Assembly: GCF_000001735.4 (NCBI RefSeq)
Contig: NC_003076.8
Span: 19,285,835-19,349,834 of the forward strand
From: Arabidopsis thaliana
Taxonomy: Eukaryota > Streptophyta > Magnoliopsida > Brassicales > Brassicaceae
DNA length: 64,000 nucleotides
Direction of reading: 5' to 3'
The stretch's first letter is position 1. Every line of letters begins with the position of its first letter. Both the position numbers and the translations under genes were made by a program. Of the stretch, positions 48,758-61,581 are shown piece after piece. The notes below the pieces were generated by a model. That model was not told the DNA's origin and made no database searches. It was given only the letters and a program-made list of their open reading frames with translations.

Positions 48758-50784
48758 TCAGAGGTCACCATTTGCCAGTGTTTCATGACTGGATTTTCTG
48801 TCATCAATGGACACGGCCAGACCGTTGCGGTTCTCAAACTTGTGCAGCTCCGATTCTATGGTTTTGGCTATCACACAACGTTCAGCTTCAGGCTCAGGAA
48901 AACCCACGTGGAATGATCCTTGCTTTGCAGGTTCTGCTTGTCCTTGGGTTTCATAATGGTGCTTCACATAGTTGTATAGCTGTTGATGGAAGGGATGATT
49001 GATAGAAAAACAATTTGCGCTCTGAGTGTGGTGAGATGACCCAGAGCTTCCACTTCTACAGAAATGTGGCAGGGATGTGAAGTCCATAATCTACAAGAAC
49101 CACAAGATTTTTAGACAAGTTTGCATTACACAGCAAGATCATAAGAAATCAGATGCATATATGTATATACCTTCAATAATTCATCCCTTCCGCAACCGGA
49201 TAAGACATGAACTTTTTTCCTTGTCCTCTCTTGTAAAAGAGGTTTTACAACCTGTAAGGAGCTCAATGAGATACACATACGTGCTAAGTAGCTAAACACC
49301 ATGAGTTACTAACAAAAGAGAATCAAAGAGGCTTACCTTCCAACATGCGGAAAATATATATGGAGCGTTCACAACATAGTACGTGTTTGTCTTCTCTGGA
49401 TAGTTGAGATCATCAATGGTCGATATGATAGTCACTAACTGCATTAATGTGTTAACACTAAAAGTTATTAATAAAAAACTATGTCAATGAATTGATCAAC
49501 ATCTTGCAGTATCATTATTCACGAAGCAACTTTGTCCGCAGACATTGACTATCATCATACCTTGATTTGGCTTAGAGCTGAAAGCTTCAACCCCGTCATG
49601 TCTAGAACCTTGACGCAGGTGGTGATTGGCCTCCCATTCTTCTTAGAAATAGAAGGCTGTAACAGTGTTTACTCATTACATAAAGAGACAGAACCTCAAA
49701 AAGAGAGAGTGTAACTAGCCATCTGCCATTTACTCACCAGTAAAACACGGTCTCTATATTCATTGATTTGTATGTGAGATTGGACATAGTAGTGAACCTA
49801 TATGTGGAAGAAGAGAATCACATTCATTTTTTGTTTCTCATCTGATTATCAAAAGTACGAGAAAACAATGAAGCATCTTACAGAAGCTTTGTCAAATGTG
49901 CTGAGGCCGACGCCAATAGCAAAGACCGGCAAGCCCTAAACATCAAGGCAAAAGCAATCAAGAAGAGAGAATCTGTTTTTAAACAGAAAAGGAAATGGAA
50001 TCATTATGGGGAAGCTACCTCTTTGGTGTAACCTGACATTCCTATGAGTTGAGAATCTCGTACATCCCTATACAACTCAGTAGGAACAATTGGTTTCTAC
50101 GGAAACCAAAAAACAGAAAAGATCAAAATTCAGCTCTCAAATCTGAACAGATTAAGGAAAGAGGGAATGAATTTAACTCACAGATAGGATACTGTCAATT
50201 TCATTATCCACCCTCCAACGCAAACACTCAACCAGCTGAAAGTGAGTTAGAAACGGTGTAATCAGACAAGATAGACATTTTAAAGTCACTCAAACACCAT
50301 AAGAGTTTTGGAGACATATACCATTGTGTGAGCTTTGCATACGTTCCAGTCTCGTGCTTTCAGAAAACGACCCAAATTCTCCCTTAGATATCCCTGATGG
50401 ACTCTCTGCAGATTCACAAAAACACCTAACTTTAAGATTCAGTTTTAACCACTATTACAGAAAAAACAATCATAGATTCAAACCCAGATCAAATATGAGT
50501 AAAGATTCTCTTCACAACCTAAACTTAAAAATGAGAACTTTATGTGATCTGCTAAGTTGAATGGGTTTTGACCCATTTCCAAGAACAGCTCTAACATAAA
50601 AACACGAACATACCTCATAAGTTTTCTTCAGTGGCTCCTCAACTAGCACAAATTTACCAGATTCAGTAATTAACTAATTAGAAATCTCAAAGTAGAAACA
50701 GAGGAAAAGGTAAGAGGAAAAGGTCAGACCTTGATCCATCAGCTCTTGGAATTCATCAATGGCTTCTTCTGAAACGATCCCCAT
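48758..50784 (-). CDS. SEC14-like phosphatidylinositol/lipid transfer protein
   Basis: Eleven exons (50730-50784, 50614-50642, 50322-50405, 50182-50235, 50019-50096, 49882-49935, 49738-49797, 49561-49656, 49337-49438, 49171-49251, 48758-49090) give 341 residues. The CRAL-TRIO N-terminal helices are at about 15-75 (LGRFLKARDWNVCKAHTML). The lipid-binding CRAL-TRIO fold spans about 80-260, with GLPVFAIGVGLSTFD, CVKVLDMTGLKLSAL, NYPEKTNTYYVVNAPYIFSACWK and KKVHVLSGCGRDELL. A C-terminal tail (about 262-341) rich in Ser/Gly/His has no domain I know. It likely exchanges phosphatidylinositol and phosphatidylcholine between membranes. It converges on AACT1. Confidence 0.93.
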
Positions 50785-50851
50785 TGTTTTGACTCCTTCC
50801 TCTGAAACCAAACAGAATTGCCAGAAAAAGTATGAAATCTTCAAGATCGAC

Positions 50852-50869
50852 TTTTTTTTTTTTTTTTTT
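50852..50869. repeat. T18 homopolymer
   Basis: Eighteen T on the plus strand (A on the minus) in the presumed leader or promoter of the SEC14-like gene, 68 bases above its start codon. Confidence 0.85.
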
Positions 50870-52766
50870 GGGTCACTTGGCACCAAACTATGAGTCCATC
50901 ATTAAAGGTCAATGAGGTGGTAGGAGAACAGAAACTCCCAACAGAAATATACACTTTTAATAACAAGTAGGAGACGAACTACTTTGATTAAGACTGGTCG
51001 TGACCAAAAAATAAGAAGCAGCTTCTGATTTCTTCTGTGGGATTTGCTGAATAATCAATCAATCCATCAAACTCCCAAAAACCATTTGATTTCCTCCTCT
51101 TTGTGGTTCTTGGTCAATGGCACAAGTAAAAAGTCTGTTCCTTTTTTCTCAATGAACCAACGAAGAAAACAGAGGAGCATTCAAACTTTGAAATAGTAAA
51201 GAGAAAATTCAATTGTAGGATGAAATTCGACAACTTGCTAAAGCTTTGTACCATGTATGAACTTGGTAGCTGATTTGGTGAGCCTTGTCAAAAGATAAAT
51301 AATGGTATTCAAAGTTGGTCTCTTTTTGTTTTTTCTTTACTGCTTTTTGGGTCAAATATTCAAAGTTGTCTTTTTTTTTAGAAACGTTTTAATTACTTTT
51401 TAAGTGGTTTATTAGAGGGTGTTATTAGTTTGGGATTTCAAAATAAATTTAGTGATTTAAAGTGTTATCTAGAATCTGTTATGTTATTCAATCAAGATTT
51501 TTTAAAAATTTGTTAAAGTCTTTTGTTATTTATTTAAAATTTATAAAAAATAATTTAAAATCTTCATAAATTTAGGGTTATTGGTTTTGTACTTTTATAA
51601 AGTTAGTAAAAGTTTTGTGTTATTCAATTAAAACAATAAAATTGTGATTGTTAATGAATTAAATTATTATGTTATTGGTTCATGACATTCTACACTTTTC
51701 TTTACAAAATAAAATCATGAAAAGTATTATCAAAATAGAGATTTTGTTTAGAAACTTTACAATATTATAAAAAATTAATTAACAAGATTGTAAAAAACTC
51801 TCTAGCAATATCCTTCATTTGTTTACTTTCAATGATTTGATTAAAGTCATCTAATCTTTTTTTTTAACAAATAACACAACATCCGAAGAGATAATCTAGG
51901 GGCCGGAGATGACATGGATGAGTTGCTTTATGGTTATTCAAAAGTCAACATCTTTGTATGGCAAAACAGGCCTATCAGGCTATCACACAAAAAAGTCTCT
52001 TTGATTTGCCATTCAATAGACACAACAACTTTGGTTTTTAGCTATTTGCTTTGCTTCTTTGATCGATCTTTGTTCTAGTTGTGGCCATTGAATGTGAGTA
52101 TAAATCATGGACAGAGAAACAGACTGGGTGGGCCACTTCTCATTTGGGCCTAAAACTAAGAGCAAACACAAAACTAGCCGAACACTTTGCCCATAACCTA
52201 AAGATGCTAGCTTTCATCTTTGGGTCAAAACGATCTATTAAAGGCTTGAATCTTTCCGGTTCCCACCATGTCAAAAACTAAACATGGAAGGATTCTTAAA
52301 TGTAAGAGACAAAGCACAATAGCTGCTGATGTACAAAGGCTTTGTTGTTGCAATTTTTGTGTGTTTGACTTTTGATTATTAAATATAAAGATTCCTGCTT
52401 GAGATTCGGATATTCGACCTTGTACACATATGACATATGCATCTTTGATTGTTTATGCTTAAACAGTTGCCAATACACAAAGAGCAAAGGACGTTGACCC
52501 ATCAATAGTTTCAAATTCTTGACCACAAAAACTATATGTATATTTTTGCAAAGTTGGATGATGCACATTTATAATCAAATTTTGTTTACTTTACGCAATT
52601 TATTTTATTATAAGTTGACACATACGTGGGTGGATAAACCTTGTTTATGGAAATCGTCATGATATGTAAAAGGTTCAATGTCTTGAAAAGTTCAGGCTTT
52701 CATAAACCTCACACGCAAAAAACACCAAAATCAGGTCATACATTCCACAAGCACATGTTCATTGCA
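50870..52766. other. 1.9 kb AT-rich intergenic region
   Basis: Divergent intergenic region between the SEC14-like and UspA-like genes. Bases 51300-51860 are particularly AT-rich, with many AAAATT/TTATT words; no coding potential, RNA gene or element ends are visible. A small open frame at 52081-52281 is not supported. Confidence 0.5.
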
Positions 52767-52774
52767 TATAAATA
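52767..52774 (+). promoter_or_regulatory. TATA box of UspA-like gene
   Basis: TATAAATA, 80 bases before the start codon; predicts transcription from about 52798 and a leader near 55 bases. Confidence 0.7.
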
Positions 52775-52853
52775 TTAAAAGAAAGGAGTACGGTTTGATG
52801 AGGCAGAGAGGGCAAAAGAAGAGCAAAAAAAGTCAACGAGAAGAAAACTTGAA

Positions 52854-53849
52854 ATGCAACGGAGGAGCAATGAGATAGAGGAGGAGGAGGAACAAGAAGA
52901 TGGAAGGAGAAGACTGGAGAGCGTGAGAGAGAGCCAGTTGGAAGGGAGAAGCAGCGGAACAGTGTCCATGAACGGAGAGGACAACGTCTATGTTGGGGTT
53001 GGGAAAGGAGACTCAAGTATGGAGGCATTGCGTTGGGCTATTGACAACCTAATGACTTCTTCTTCTACTCTTCTTTTCCTCATCCATGTCTTCCCTGAGA
53101 CTCGCTTCATTCCTTACCCCTGTCTGTATATATCCTCTCGTCCATTTGTTAACTTTGATTAAATGTGCGTCCGCACTCAAGTGTATGTATGATTCGTGTA
53201 GTGGGGAGGATAACGAGGGAGAGAGCAAGTCAAGAACAAGTAGAAAGCTTTATGTCTCAGGAAAGGGAAAAGAGAAGAACTCTGTTGCTCAAGTTCCTTC
53301 ATGCCTGCTCTGCTTCTAAGGTCCCATCTCTCTCTCTTTCTCTCTTTTGGTGTTGTTTGGATGGTTAAGAGTGGATCAAGATAGTTAGCTAACATATGAG
53401 AAAGTGAGGAACAGGTGAAGGTGGAGACAATACTGGTTGAGAGTGACTCGGTCGCTAAGGCTGTACAAGACCTCATTACCATTCTTAACATTAGGAAGCT
53501 TGTTCTTGGGATCGACAAGTCTAATGCTAGGTATATATATATACACAAAGATGAACCACACAACTTTTTCAGTTGTCAGATGACAAGACACCGTTCTCTC
53601 TTTATGGCTTTTTGTAGGAAAGCATCCACAATGAAAGGAAACAGTGTCCCTGAACTGATAATGAGGAGCTCCGCAGCAGACGTGTGTGAGGTTAAAGTCA
53701 TATGCCAAGGGAAAGAGATAAATATGGAGCAGACGATGATGGAGAGCAGCCCAGCTAAGTCCCCAATAGTGCAGCGGCAAAAGAAAGATCAACCTGTTGA
53801 CCCTTTTGCTTGCATTTGCTTTATCAGTAAGCCCAAAACTAACAGATAA
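52854..53849 (+). CDS. UspA-like (adenine nucleotide alpha hydrolase fold) protein
   Basis: Four exons (52854-53121, 53202-53320, 53415-53530, 53618-53849) give 244 residues. The N-terminal 45 residues are very acidic then Arg-rich. The Usp fold follows: VYVGVGKGDSSMEALRWAID (about 45-64), LLFLIHVFP, a long helix EQVESFMSQEREKRR, then VETILVESDSV and KLVLGID. It resembles the Usp domain that heads some plant U-box receptor kinases, but no kinase or U-box follows, so it is a stand-alone relative. The expected GxxGxxG nucleotide-loop ending is not obvious. The exon 1 donor (CCCT/GTCTGT) is weak, and the third intron (87 bases) is in frame and stop-free. Function unknown. Confidence 0.85.
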
Positions 53850-54112
53850 TGTAAAGAGAGATCAAAGATGCAGAGACAATACATTTGATGTAATGTTTTG
53901 TGTTTGGATAGAGCGAGTAAAAAGGAACTCTGATAACAACTAATAAGGTTACGAGAAACAGTTACAACATTTTTATAAACTACAGCAGCTTATGCATACA
54001 AACAAGCTTACAATTCATGGCAATCTATAAAGAGCGAAACATCAACACCTGATCATCTTTTATCACATAGTCTTCTAAGGAAGAATAGAGTACCATATGT
54101 CTAACCGTAACG

Positions 54113-56030
54113 CTAGAAGAAATCAAATTCCAAATAGTTATCAGACCCTTTCTGAGCATTCAGAACCAAACCCGCTGCTGTCTTCTGGCTTGATGGTGCC
54201 TCTGCAACACTCACAGCTCCTTTTTCCAGCTCAACCGGCTTTGGTATTTCCGGGGGAGTCGCACACCGAATCAAAGCCCAGTTCACACCTTCGAAGAAAG
54301 GGTGCTGCTTAACCTCAGTGGCTCCCCGTTTGAACCCCAGCCGCTGCTGCGGCTCCTTCATGAGCAAGCCCCGGATGAGGTCTCTCGCTGCAAAACTCAC
54401 CACAGGCGTTTCTGGGAACCGCAGAGGCTGACCCACCACATTGAACAGTGTTTGTCGGTTTCCTGAGCCCTTGAAGGGCGTTCTCCCAAAGAGAAGCTCG
54501 TAAAGGAATATCCCAAAAGTCCACCAATCCACTGCACTGCCATGCCCTTCGCCTTTGATGATCTCTGGGGCCAAGTACTCGTGTGTGCCCACAAATGACA
54601 TGGAACGTGCATCGGTTGGCTCGGCTACCAGCTCTGGCAATGGCCTAACTTGATTTGCGGTGTCATTCTTGGGTTTACGGTCCTTCTTAGATTTGCTTGA
54701 GAACAAACGTGGGGAGAAGCAAGTGGTGGGGACGGTGCAAGACGGTTGAATGCAGGAGGGCTCAATGCAAGCGGGCTGCACACAGTAAACGTTTTTCCGT
54801 AAAGGATCTGACTCGATGGCGGCAGATTTCACTAGAGTCGGGCTGACAAGACATCGGAGAGAAAGGTCAAAATCAGAGAGCATTATATGTCCGTCTTCTC
54901 GAACTAGAACGTTTTCAGGCTTAAGATCTCGATACACAATCCCAAGCATGTGCAGGTATTCCAAAGCTAACAATGACTCTGCTATGTAAAATCTGCCACA
55001 CATTGAAAACAAAATCTTTAGTGAGATGAGAATAAGAATGCTCTGCTTCAGCCGAAATGAGTATGTCTTTTGTCATCTACCCAATACTTTGAAATACGAT
55101 AAAATCAAAGGAAATGCTAATCTTGACAGACGAAGGAAAAATGACTCACTTTACCGCTTGCTCAGAAAAATGTTTCCCCGGCTGGCGTTGCCTGAGAGTA
55201 TGCAAATCTCCTCCGGGACAGAATTCCATCACCAGGCATGAGAATTTCTCAGTCTCAAAGTGAGTGTAGAGGGTAGGGAGAAATGGATGATCCAAAGACT
55301 GGAGAATCTCTCTTTCAGTCTGAGCTCGGAGAAGCTTCTTGCGACTGGCAAGGGATGTCTTGTCCATAACCTTCATAGCAAAGTAACACTTAGTCCCGCT
55401 CAGCTCAGAGAGATAAACACTCCCGATGTCCCCGCAGCCTAACCGCTTAAGGAGCCTGAAATGACTAAGACCTAAAAGCCCATCACGAACCCTAACAGCC
55501 TGGATTGCTTCCCATCTTAAGTCATTGGCCTTGTGGGGTTTGTTGACAGTGCTACTAAAGCTGCTGCAGCTACTCTCGTCACTCACATCACTGCTTGTGC
55601 TTCCTCTGCAGATACTGCTCTTGCCACTCTCCATGAAATCAAGGCGGCCACTTAGCTTGGCACTTCCACTAGTCTTGCCAAGACTGCTCGTACCATCACT
55701 CAATTTGGCTGAAGCAGAGCTGGTCTTGACGCTGCCAAAGCCAGATGTTTTCTTTTCATCAATGGTCAATGAATCTACATGCTCAAGAACAGTGGATAGG
55801 GAGCTGAAATCGGGTTTACAAACAGCCGGGTCGCTAGATCGCTTCCTAAAAGACTCTGGCAACCGTTTACTCTCCGGAATTCCAACAGCTCTTGGGTTTG
55901 TTACTGATCTTTGTAATTGCATCGGCTCAAAAGTCTCGGCTTTGGCTGACTTAGTACTACTATTCGAAGAGGAGCGCTTCTGAGCTTCGACTTCAGCTCC
56001 ATGACCACTGGGTTTACGAGTGGACGCCAT
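54113..56030 (-). CDS. D6PKL2: AGCVIII protein kinase, D6 PROTEIN KINASE-LIKE 2
   Basis: Two exons (55150-56030 and 54113-54992) give 586 residues. D6PK-group kinases sit at the basal plasma membrane and phosphorylate PIN auxin carriers. The first 185 residues are Ser/Lys-rich and disordered. Kinase landmarks: glycine loop [11 protein letters not shown] at 197-207, catalytic lysine K220, RDLKPEN at 315-321, DFD at 334-336 (in place of DFG, diagnostic for AGCVIII), and APE at 435-437. Between them is an insertion of about 85 residues with Cys/Pro-rich and Lys-rich stretches, the membrane-binding 'middle domain' of this group. The C-terminus ends LEFDFF, matching the FxxF (PDK1-interacting) motif. 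An acceptor-like TACTAG near 56086 and donor-like CAAG/GTATC near 56311 suggest a leader intron. Confidence 0.95.
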
Positions 56031-57286
56031 CGGACACAAAATTAATTATCTTTAGCTAACGGGAAAGACCCATATTCCTTGAAACCCTAGTAAGATCATA
56101 CACACAGGGCACAGAGATCAAACAGCAGAAAACTAATGTCTTTGATGTTGAAGTAAAAAAGCAGATCCCAAATGGGAGAAACGTGATTTCAGATGGAAGA
56201 AGATCTAAAATGAGAAGAATAAGAGGAGAGAGAGATCTGGAAACAAGGTAAAGGCAGTAACTTTAGGGAGAAACCCTAGAAAAGAAGAGAGAGGAGGAAG
56301 GAGATAGATACCTTGGGTGTGGATTGAAGCAGAGAAGATTCGAAAAGTAGAAATGGTTGCTGCTTCAATTACATGCACTCTTAGATTGAGTGAGTGATCA
56401 ACTTCTCAGCTTCACCTCTGTTTGCTCTACACACTTCTCATTTCGCCGGATACGCACGACAAGAACCCGGAAGAAAGGGGGAGGATCCAGTCACAGCCAA
56501 CAACACCTTTCGCTTTGTTTTTGTTTATAATAGTAAAAAATAATGGACTTTAATGCCATCTCGATTTCAAACAAAAAAAAAAAAAAAAAAGTGAGAAAGA
56601 ATAGTTAATTCCTGAATTTCTTAGAAAAGACAAATGTTATGCAAATGATGATAGATTATGTTTTAATTTCACGGTGCAGACAAACTAGACATCTGTGTTA
56701 GTAAAGCATCAATGGCTTTGAGAAGAAAGAGAGAACAAGGCATGCTAAAAGCAAATATTAGGACAAGTATTTGATTTGTACTCTCTTCCCTCATTATGTT
56801 CCTTTGCAAAGACACAGCAGAAACATCCAAAGTGAAGATGAGTTTCATCATCACTTGCAGGGGAGCGGAATATTCGCTGACAATCACATCACATGCCGTT
56901 TGGATTGGAACCTTTTTTTATTAACTTAAGTCGAGAGCTCTGTGTTCCTCGATTTACATTTTTGGTTTCTATTATCAATACGCATCACATGTTTCTGGAC
57001 TAAGCAGGGCTATAAAGGCTAATACTAGTAATAAACAATGGAACCAGCCTGTGCTTTTGGACTTTCCCCATGATAATCTTACTATTTGCTTATTACCATT
57101 CTTTCAACTCTTCATCGACTTCTCAAATCCTTTATTCAGCAACATAACAAAATGAAATCATGTTTTCTGATGCTTCATCAGATTACTAACCAAGACAAAG
57201 AATCAGAAAAATTTCATCTTGCAACAGGACGTAAATCACTGTTCCAAAGTGTAAAGCAAGATGATGAATGATGATGCCCTTACTTA
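56031..57286. other. D6PKL2 leader/promoter and intergenic region
   Basis: About 1.25 kb. The left 450 bases hold the D6PKL2 leader and promoter (minus). An A18 homopolymer sits at 56573-56590. The open frame at 56669-56887 is not supported. The right end is the PGLP2 3' flank. Confidence 0.5.
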
Positions 57287-59145
57287 CTAGGGGGACTCCA
57301 TCAGTTTTATGATATCAGAGACTGTGCTTGTGTAATAGTCTGGTTCTATCTTGTTGCCCTTATCTAGTAGATTAGATTCACTTGTCACCCCTGTTTTGAC
57401 ATACCCAATCACTGTCAGTTCACCCCAACACTGTCCAGATATCGACTTGTATTGGCTTGCAAAAACTCAAAAGAGTATCAAACAGTTAATGATAATGACC
57501 TGTTAGGACGAGGAGAGTTTTGCAGCCAGCATTCTGCCCAAACAAGATATCAGTATCTAGCCTATCACCTACCATGCACATTCTTGACGTTTCCGTCCCA
57601 AATCTGCAACACAAGAAATACACCTCTTTATCACTCTATCCTGTATAATGCACACTATGAACTGAGACAGGCTTTCATGTGCACATACTTTTGTAGCAGA
57701 AAGTCCATCATGAAAGTAGATGGTTTCCCAACAACTATTGGTTCTCTTTCAGTCGATCCACACATGGCAGCAACCATACACCCAGCACCTAGAATTACGA
57801 GTAAGAATTTGATGCTGTGACAACCAAGCTGCTATTCTGGGCAATGAGGCCTAAGAGTCTAGTGACCATACCAGGCCACTCTTGCAGATCCGTCATATGT
57901 CCTACTGCATCACGGTTGGTCGCAATGAAGAGACATCCCGGATTCTCGCGTACACAGAGAGTCCCGTACCTGCCATTTCCGTTATTGTGTTAGCCAAAAC
58001 TCTCAGAAACTCAATTAAGGCAACCGACTTGCATGCAATAGTAATCCATCTTACTGAAGCTTATAGTAGTTAATGTTGGGGTCTAGTCCAACTACAACTG
58101 CTCCCACCTGTCACAGGAAGTCATGAAGAAATATACAACATTAGAACCTAGAGCAAAAGAGAATAAGAAAAACGCAAGATTGGAGAAGGAATCAAAGTCT
58201 TATGGCCCATTACACTTTTATCATGTTCAAAGAGAGAGTTTGATTTCCATTGTGCCTTCTTTTCACCATCTTCCTGCATGGAAGCAAATACTGCTTCAGA
58301 TAGACAGAGGAATTCAAATTATACAATTTTGGTTGGTTTAAAAACACAGGAGCAGTAAGTATCAAACATCTTGTACAATGATATGAGTCCTCAGAGTGAC
58401 CAAAACATGACCTGATCAAAACATATAACAAAAGGAAGACTACTTACAGGACCACCAAGACCTGTAAAACCGGCAATCTGCAGCTCCTCAAGAACACCCT
58501 CTCCACCAATCACATAAACCTACAAAAGCAAACACGAAAGGAAAAAAAAGTGAGAAAAAGATGACGATAGAGAGACATAAGCCAATGTGTCAGTCGAAGT
58601 AGAACCTTCTTGTCCTTAGGAAAGTTATTGACTTTGAGATACATAGCTGCCGCAAATGACGAAGAGAAGATCTCATCCTTCCAAAGTAATCACATTTTTT
58701 TGTTTTAGTTTTAATGGTAATCACAAGTAATACGAAGAAGGAGAACTCAAAGTTTACCTGAGTAATAGAAGTGACACCCAAAGATCGGAACTTTTCAGCG
58801 TATTGCCTCCTCGATTTTACGGAATTGTTGGTCACAAAGACAACATTTTTACCCTGAAAATCGCAAAAGATCAGAGAGAGAGAGACTGAAAAGGAATAGA
58901 GAGTGGGGAAAAGGGAAAGCACCTTAGAACGGATAAGGTCGAGAGTTTGGGAGACGCCATCGATGAGCGTTTCACCCTTCCATATAACACCTGAATCGAA
59001 TCATCATCCATCATCAGAGTAGTAACTAAAGAGGATAACAATCGAATGGAAGAAAGTAGAATCTACCATCGCAGTCGAAGAGGAACGTATCGACAGAGTC
59101 AAAGAGAGATTTGAAGTTACTGGAGGAGAGAAGCTGAGGCGCCAT
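57287..59145 (-). CDS. PGLP2: phosphoglycolate phosphatase, cytosolic type (PGLP2)
   Basis: Eleven exons (59067-59145, 58923-58990, 58758-58853, 58606-58677, 58448-58519, 58214-58273, 58055-58107, 57872-57969, 57689-57788, 57500-57603, 57287-57390) give 301 residues. The enzyme dephosphorylates 2-phosphoglycolate. The HAD-superfamily motifs are intact: motif I FLFDCDGVIW (D24 nucleophile, D26), motif II VFVTNNS, motif III lysine in VVGKPS, motif [15 protein letters not shown]. The large C2-type cap between motifs II and III ([21 protein letters not shown]) is typical of the family. No transit peptide is present, which separates it from the plastid PGLP1 of photorespiration. It is head-to-head with FPS1. 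Confidence 0.95.
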
Positions 59146-59462
59146 TGGAGGAGTGTCTTCTTCTTCTTCTTCTGGGAATTGATCACTCTGGTAAAGCACA
59201 ATTGGCACGTCCAAAACGACACCGTTCCATCGAAAGAGGCCACATTGTGATTGGTGAGCCCAATTAGGAAGGCCTATTTTACTAATGTTGAAGCACATGT
59301 TGTACTATAAAAAAACAGAGTTTATTATCTGTTTCTTTGGCTTGACATGACAAATGTACAACTGGGAGAGAAAGTCAGTCCGATTGTGTTGGGGATGACG
59401 ATGGCAAAAGTAGTAAATAAGGAAGAAACAGGAGGGGCGTTTTCGGGAGAAGAAGGAGGAAT
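59146..59462. promoter_or_regulatory. divergent promoter region PGLP2 / FPS1
   Basis: Just 317 bases separate the PGLP2 start codon from the upstream FPS1 start codon. ATTGG (an inverted CCAAT box) lies at 59251-59255 and GCCCA (inverted site II core) near 59259. No clear TATA box. The short FPS1 form would be transcribed from starts between the two FPS1 ATGs or further right. Confidence 0.5.
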
Positions 59463-61581
59463 ATGAGTGTGAGTTGTTGTTGTAGGAATCTGGGCAAGAC
59501 AATAAAAAAGGCAATACCTTCACATCATTTGCATCTGAGAAGTCTTGGTGGGAGTCTCTATCGTCGTCGTATCCAAAGCTCTTCAATGGAGACCGATCTC
59601 AAGTCAACCTTTCTCAACGTTTATTCTGTTCTCAAGTCTGACCTTCTTCATGACCCTTCCTTCGAATTCACCAATGAATCTCGTCTCTGGGTTGATCGGG
59701 TATCTCTCTCTCATCAGTCAGATCCCACATATATATCCTTCGAATGCTGGCTGATTCTCTCTTTCTTTGCAGATGCTGGACTACAATGTACGTGGAGGTC
59801 AGACTTGTCTACAACAGCCTCTTTCTCTCTCTCTCTCTCGCTTTTCATCGATCTCCTTTTTTTTTCTCACACTTACTTCTTCTTCTCCAGGGAAACTCAA
59901 TCGGGGTCTCTCTGTTGTTGACAGTTTCAAACTTTTGAAGCAAGGCAATGATTTGACTGAGCAAGAGGTTTTCCTCTCTTGTGCTCTCGGTTGGTGCATT
60001 GAATGGGTATACCAATGATAAAGACTTATCCTTTCAATCTCTATTAGTAATAGATACTCTCCTCTCTCTCTCTTTATGTCGCTATCACTCATCATATTCA
60101 TTATCTTTGCAGCTCCAAGCTTATTTCCTTGTGCTTGATGATATTATGGATAACTCTGTCACTCGCCGTGGTCAACCTTGCTGGTTCAGAGTTCCTCAGG
60201 TAAAGTTTTCATATTTTTTGTCACGCTGCAGTCCACTAGACTATTCTAACACAATGTTACAGGTTGGTATGGTTGCCATCAATGATGGGATTCTACTTCG
60301 CAATCACATCCACAGGATTCTCAAAAAGCATTTCCGTGATAAGCCTTACTATGTTGACCTTGTTGATTTGTTTAATGAGGTAATCTGTTTTGGCAGATCT
60401 ACTATTCTCTTTTCCACTTTTGATATTTTATCCTCAGTCTATTATTCCATTTGCTGTCTAGGTTGAGTTGCAAACAGCTTGTGGCCAGATGATAGATTTG
60501 ATCACCACCTTTGAAGGAGAAAAGGATTTGGCCAAGTACTCATTGTCAATGTGAGTCAACTGTGGGCATTGTCTAAATTTTAGATACGGTTTCTTCTGAT
60601 GGTTGATTAGATGAAAGGCAGTATTCTGACCTGATGCAATGGTTTTCAACTTGCAGCCACCGTCGTATTGTCCAGTACAAAACGGCTTATTACTCATTTT
60701 ATCTCCCTGTGAGTATGGATTCTCTTCTTCCCTAGTCATATTTGGGGTCAAAAACAATCATGTTATTCCTTTTGTCTCCATCATTGCAATTGTAGATCCC
60801 GTGACAAGCTGTGTTTTTCTATTCAGGTTGCTTGTGCGTTGCTTATGGCCGGCGAAAATTTGGAAAACCATATTGATGTGAAGAATGTTCTTGTTGACAT
60901 GGGAATCTACTTCCAAGTGCAGGTAGATTGCTGTTAAGTATTCATGAGAGCTATATGATAGGTAGTGTTGGGATGTTGATAACCATTCTTTTGTGTAGGA
61001 TGATTATCTGGATTGTTTTGCTGATCCCGAGACGCTTGGCAAGGTTTCACTCGTGCTAACACTTGGTTTCTCAGGCTGATGTGAATGTATTCACTTGGTT
61101 CAGCATATTGGTTTTTTATAATGCAGATAGGAACAGATATAGAAGATTTCAAATGCTCGTGGTTGGTGGTTAAGGCATTAGAGCGCTGCAGCGAAGAACA
61201 AACTAAGATATTATATGTAAGAACCATATCATCTTGATCAAAAAGGTTTGTATCCTGTTTGGAACCTGAAACATGTTTTGTTCTGATTTACTAGGAGAAC
61301 TATGGTAAACCCGACCCATCGAACGTTGCTAAAGTGAAGGATCTCTACAAAGAGCTGGATCTTGAGGTTTGTAGCGAACCTCAGAGATATGATGTTGTAA
61401 TACACAACTAACATTTTTGCTAATTGGACATGGTTTGATCTGAACATGATAGGGAGTTTTCATGGAGTATGAGAGCAAAAGCTACGAGAAGCTGACTGGA
61501 GCGATTGAGGGACACCAAAGTAAAGCAATCCAAGCAGTGCTAAAATCCTTCTTGGCTAAGATCTACAAGAGGCAGAAGTAG
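59463..61581 (+). CDS. FPS1: farnesyl diphosphate synthase 1
   Basis: Twelve exons give 384 residues: 59463-59699, 59773-59797, 59891-60006, 60113-60199, 60263-60379, 60462-60550, 60657-60708, 60827-60922, 60999-61043, 61127-61216, 61295-61366, 61453-61581. It condenses dimethylallyl and isopentenyl diphosphates to farnesyl diphosphate for sterols, ubiquinone and protein prenylation. Both aspartate-rich motifs are present: DDIMD at 135-139 and DDYLD at 274-278. The first 41 residues contain no Asp or Glu and many Arg/Lys/Ser, a mitochondrial presequence; a second ATG at 59586 gives the 343-residue short form that starts METDLKST. Both forms are known from Arabidopsis FPS1. The C-terminus ends KIYKRQK. 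Confidence 0.97.

Noticed and set aside
56669..56887. 72-codon minus-strand frame between D6PKL2 and PGLP2
   Set aside because: No domain, no clear promoter, random composition.
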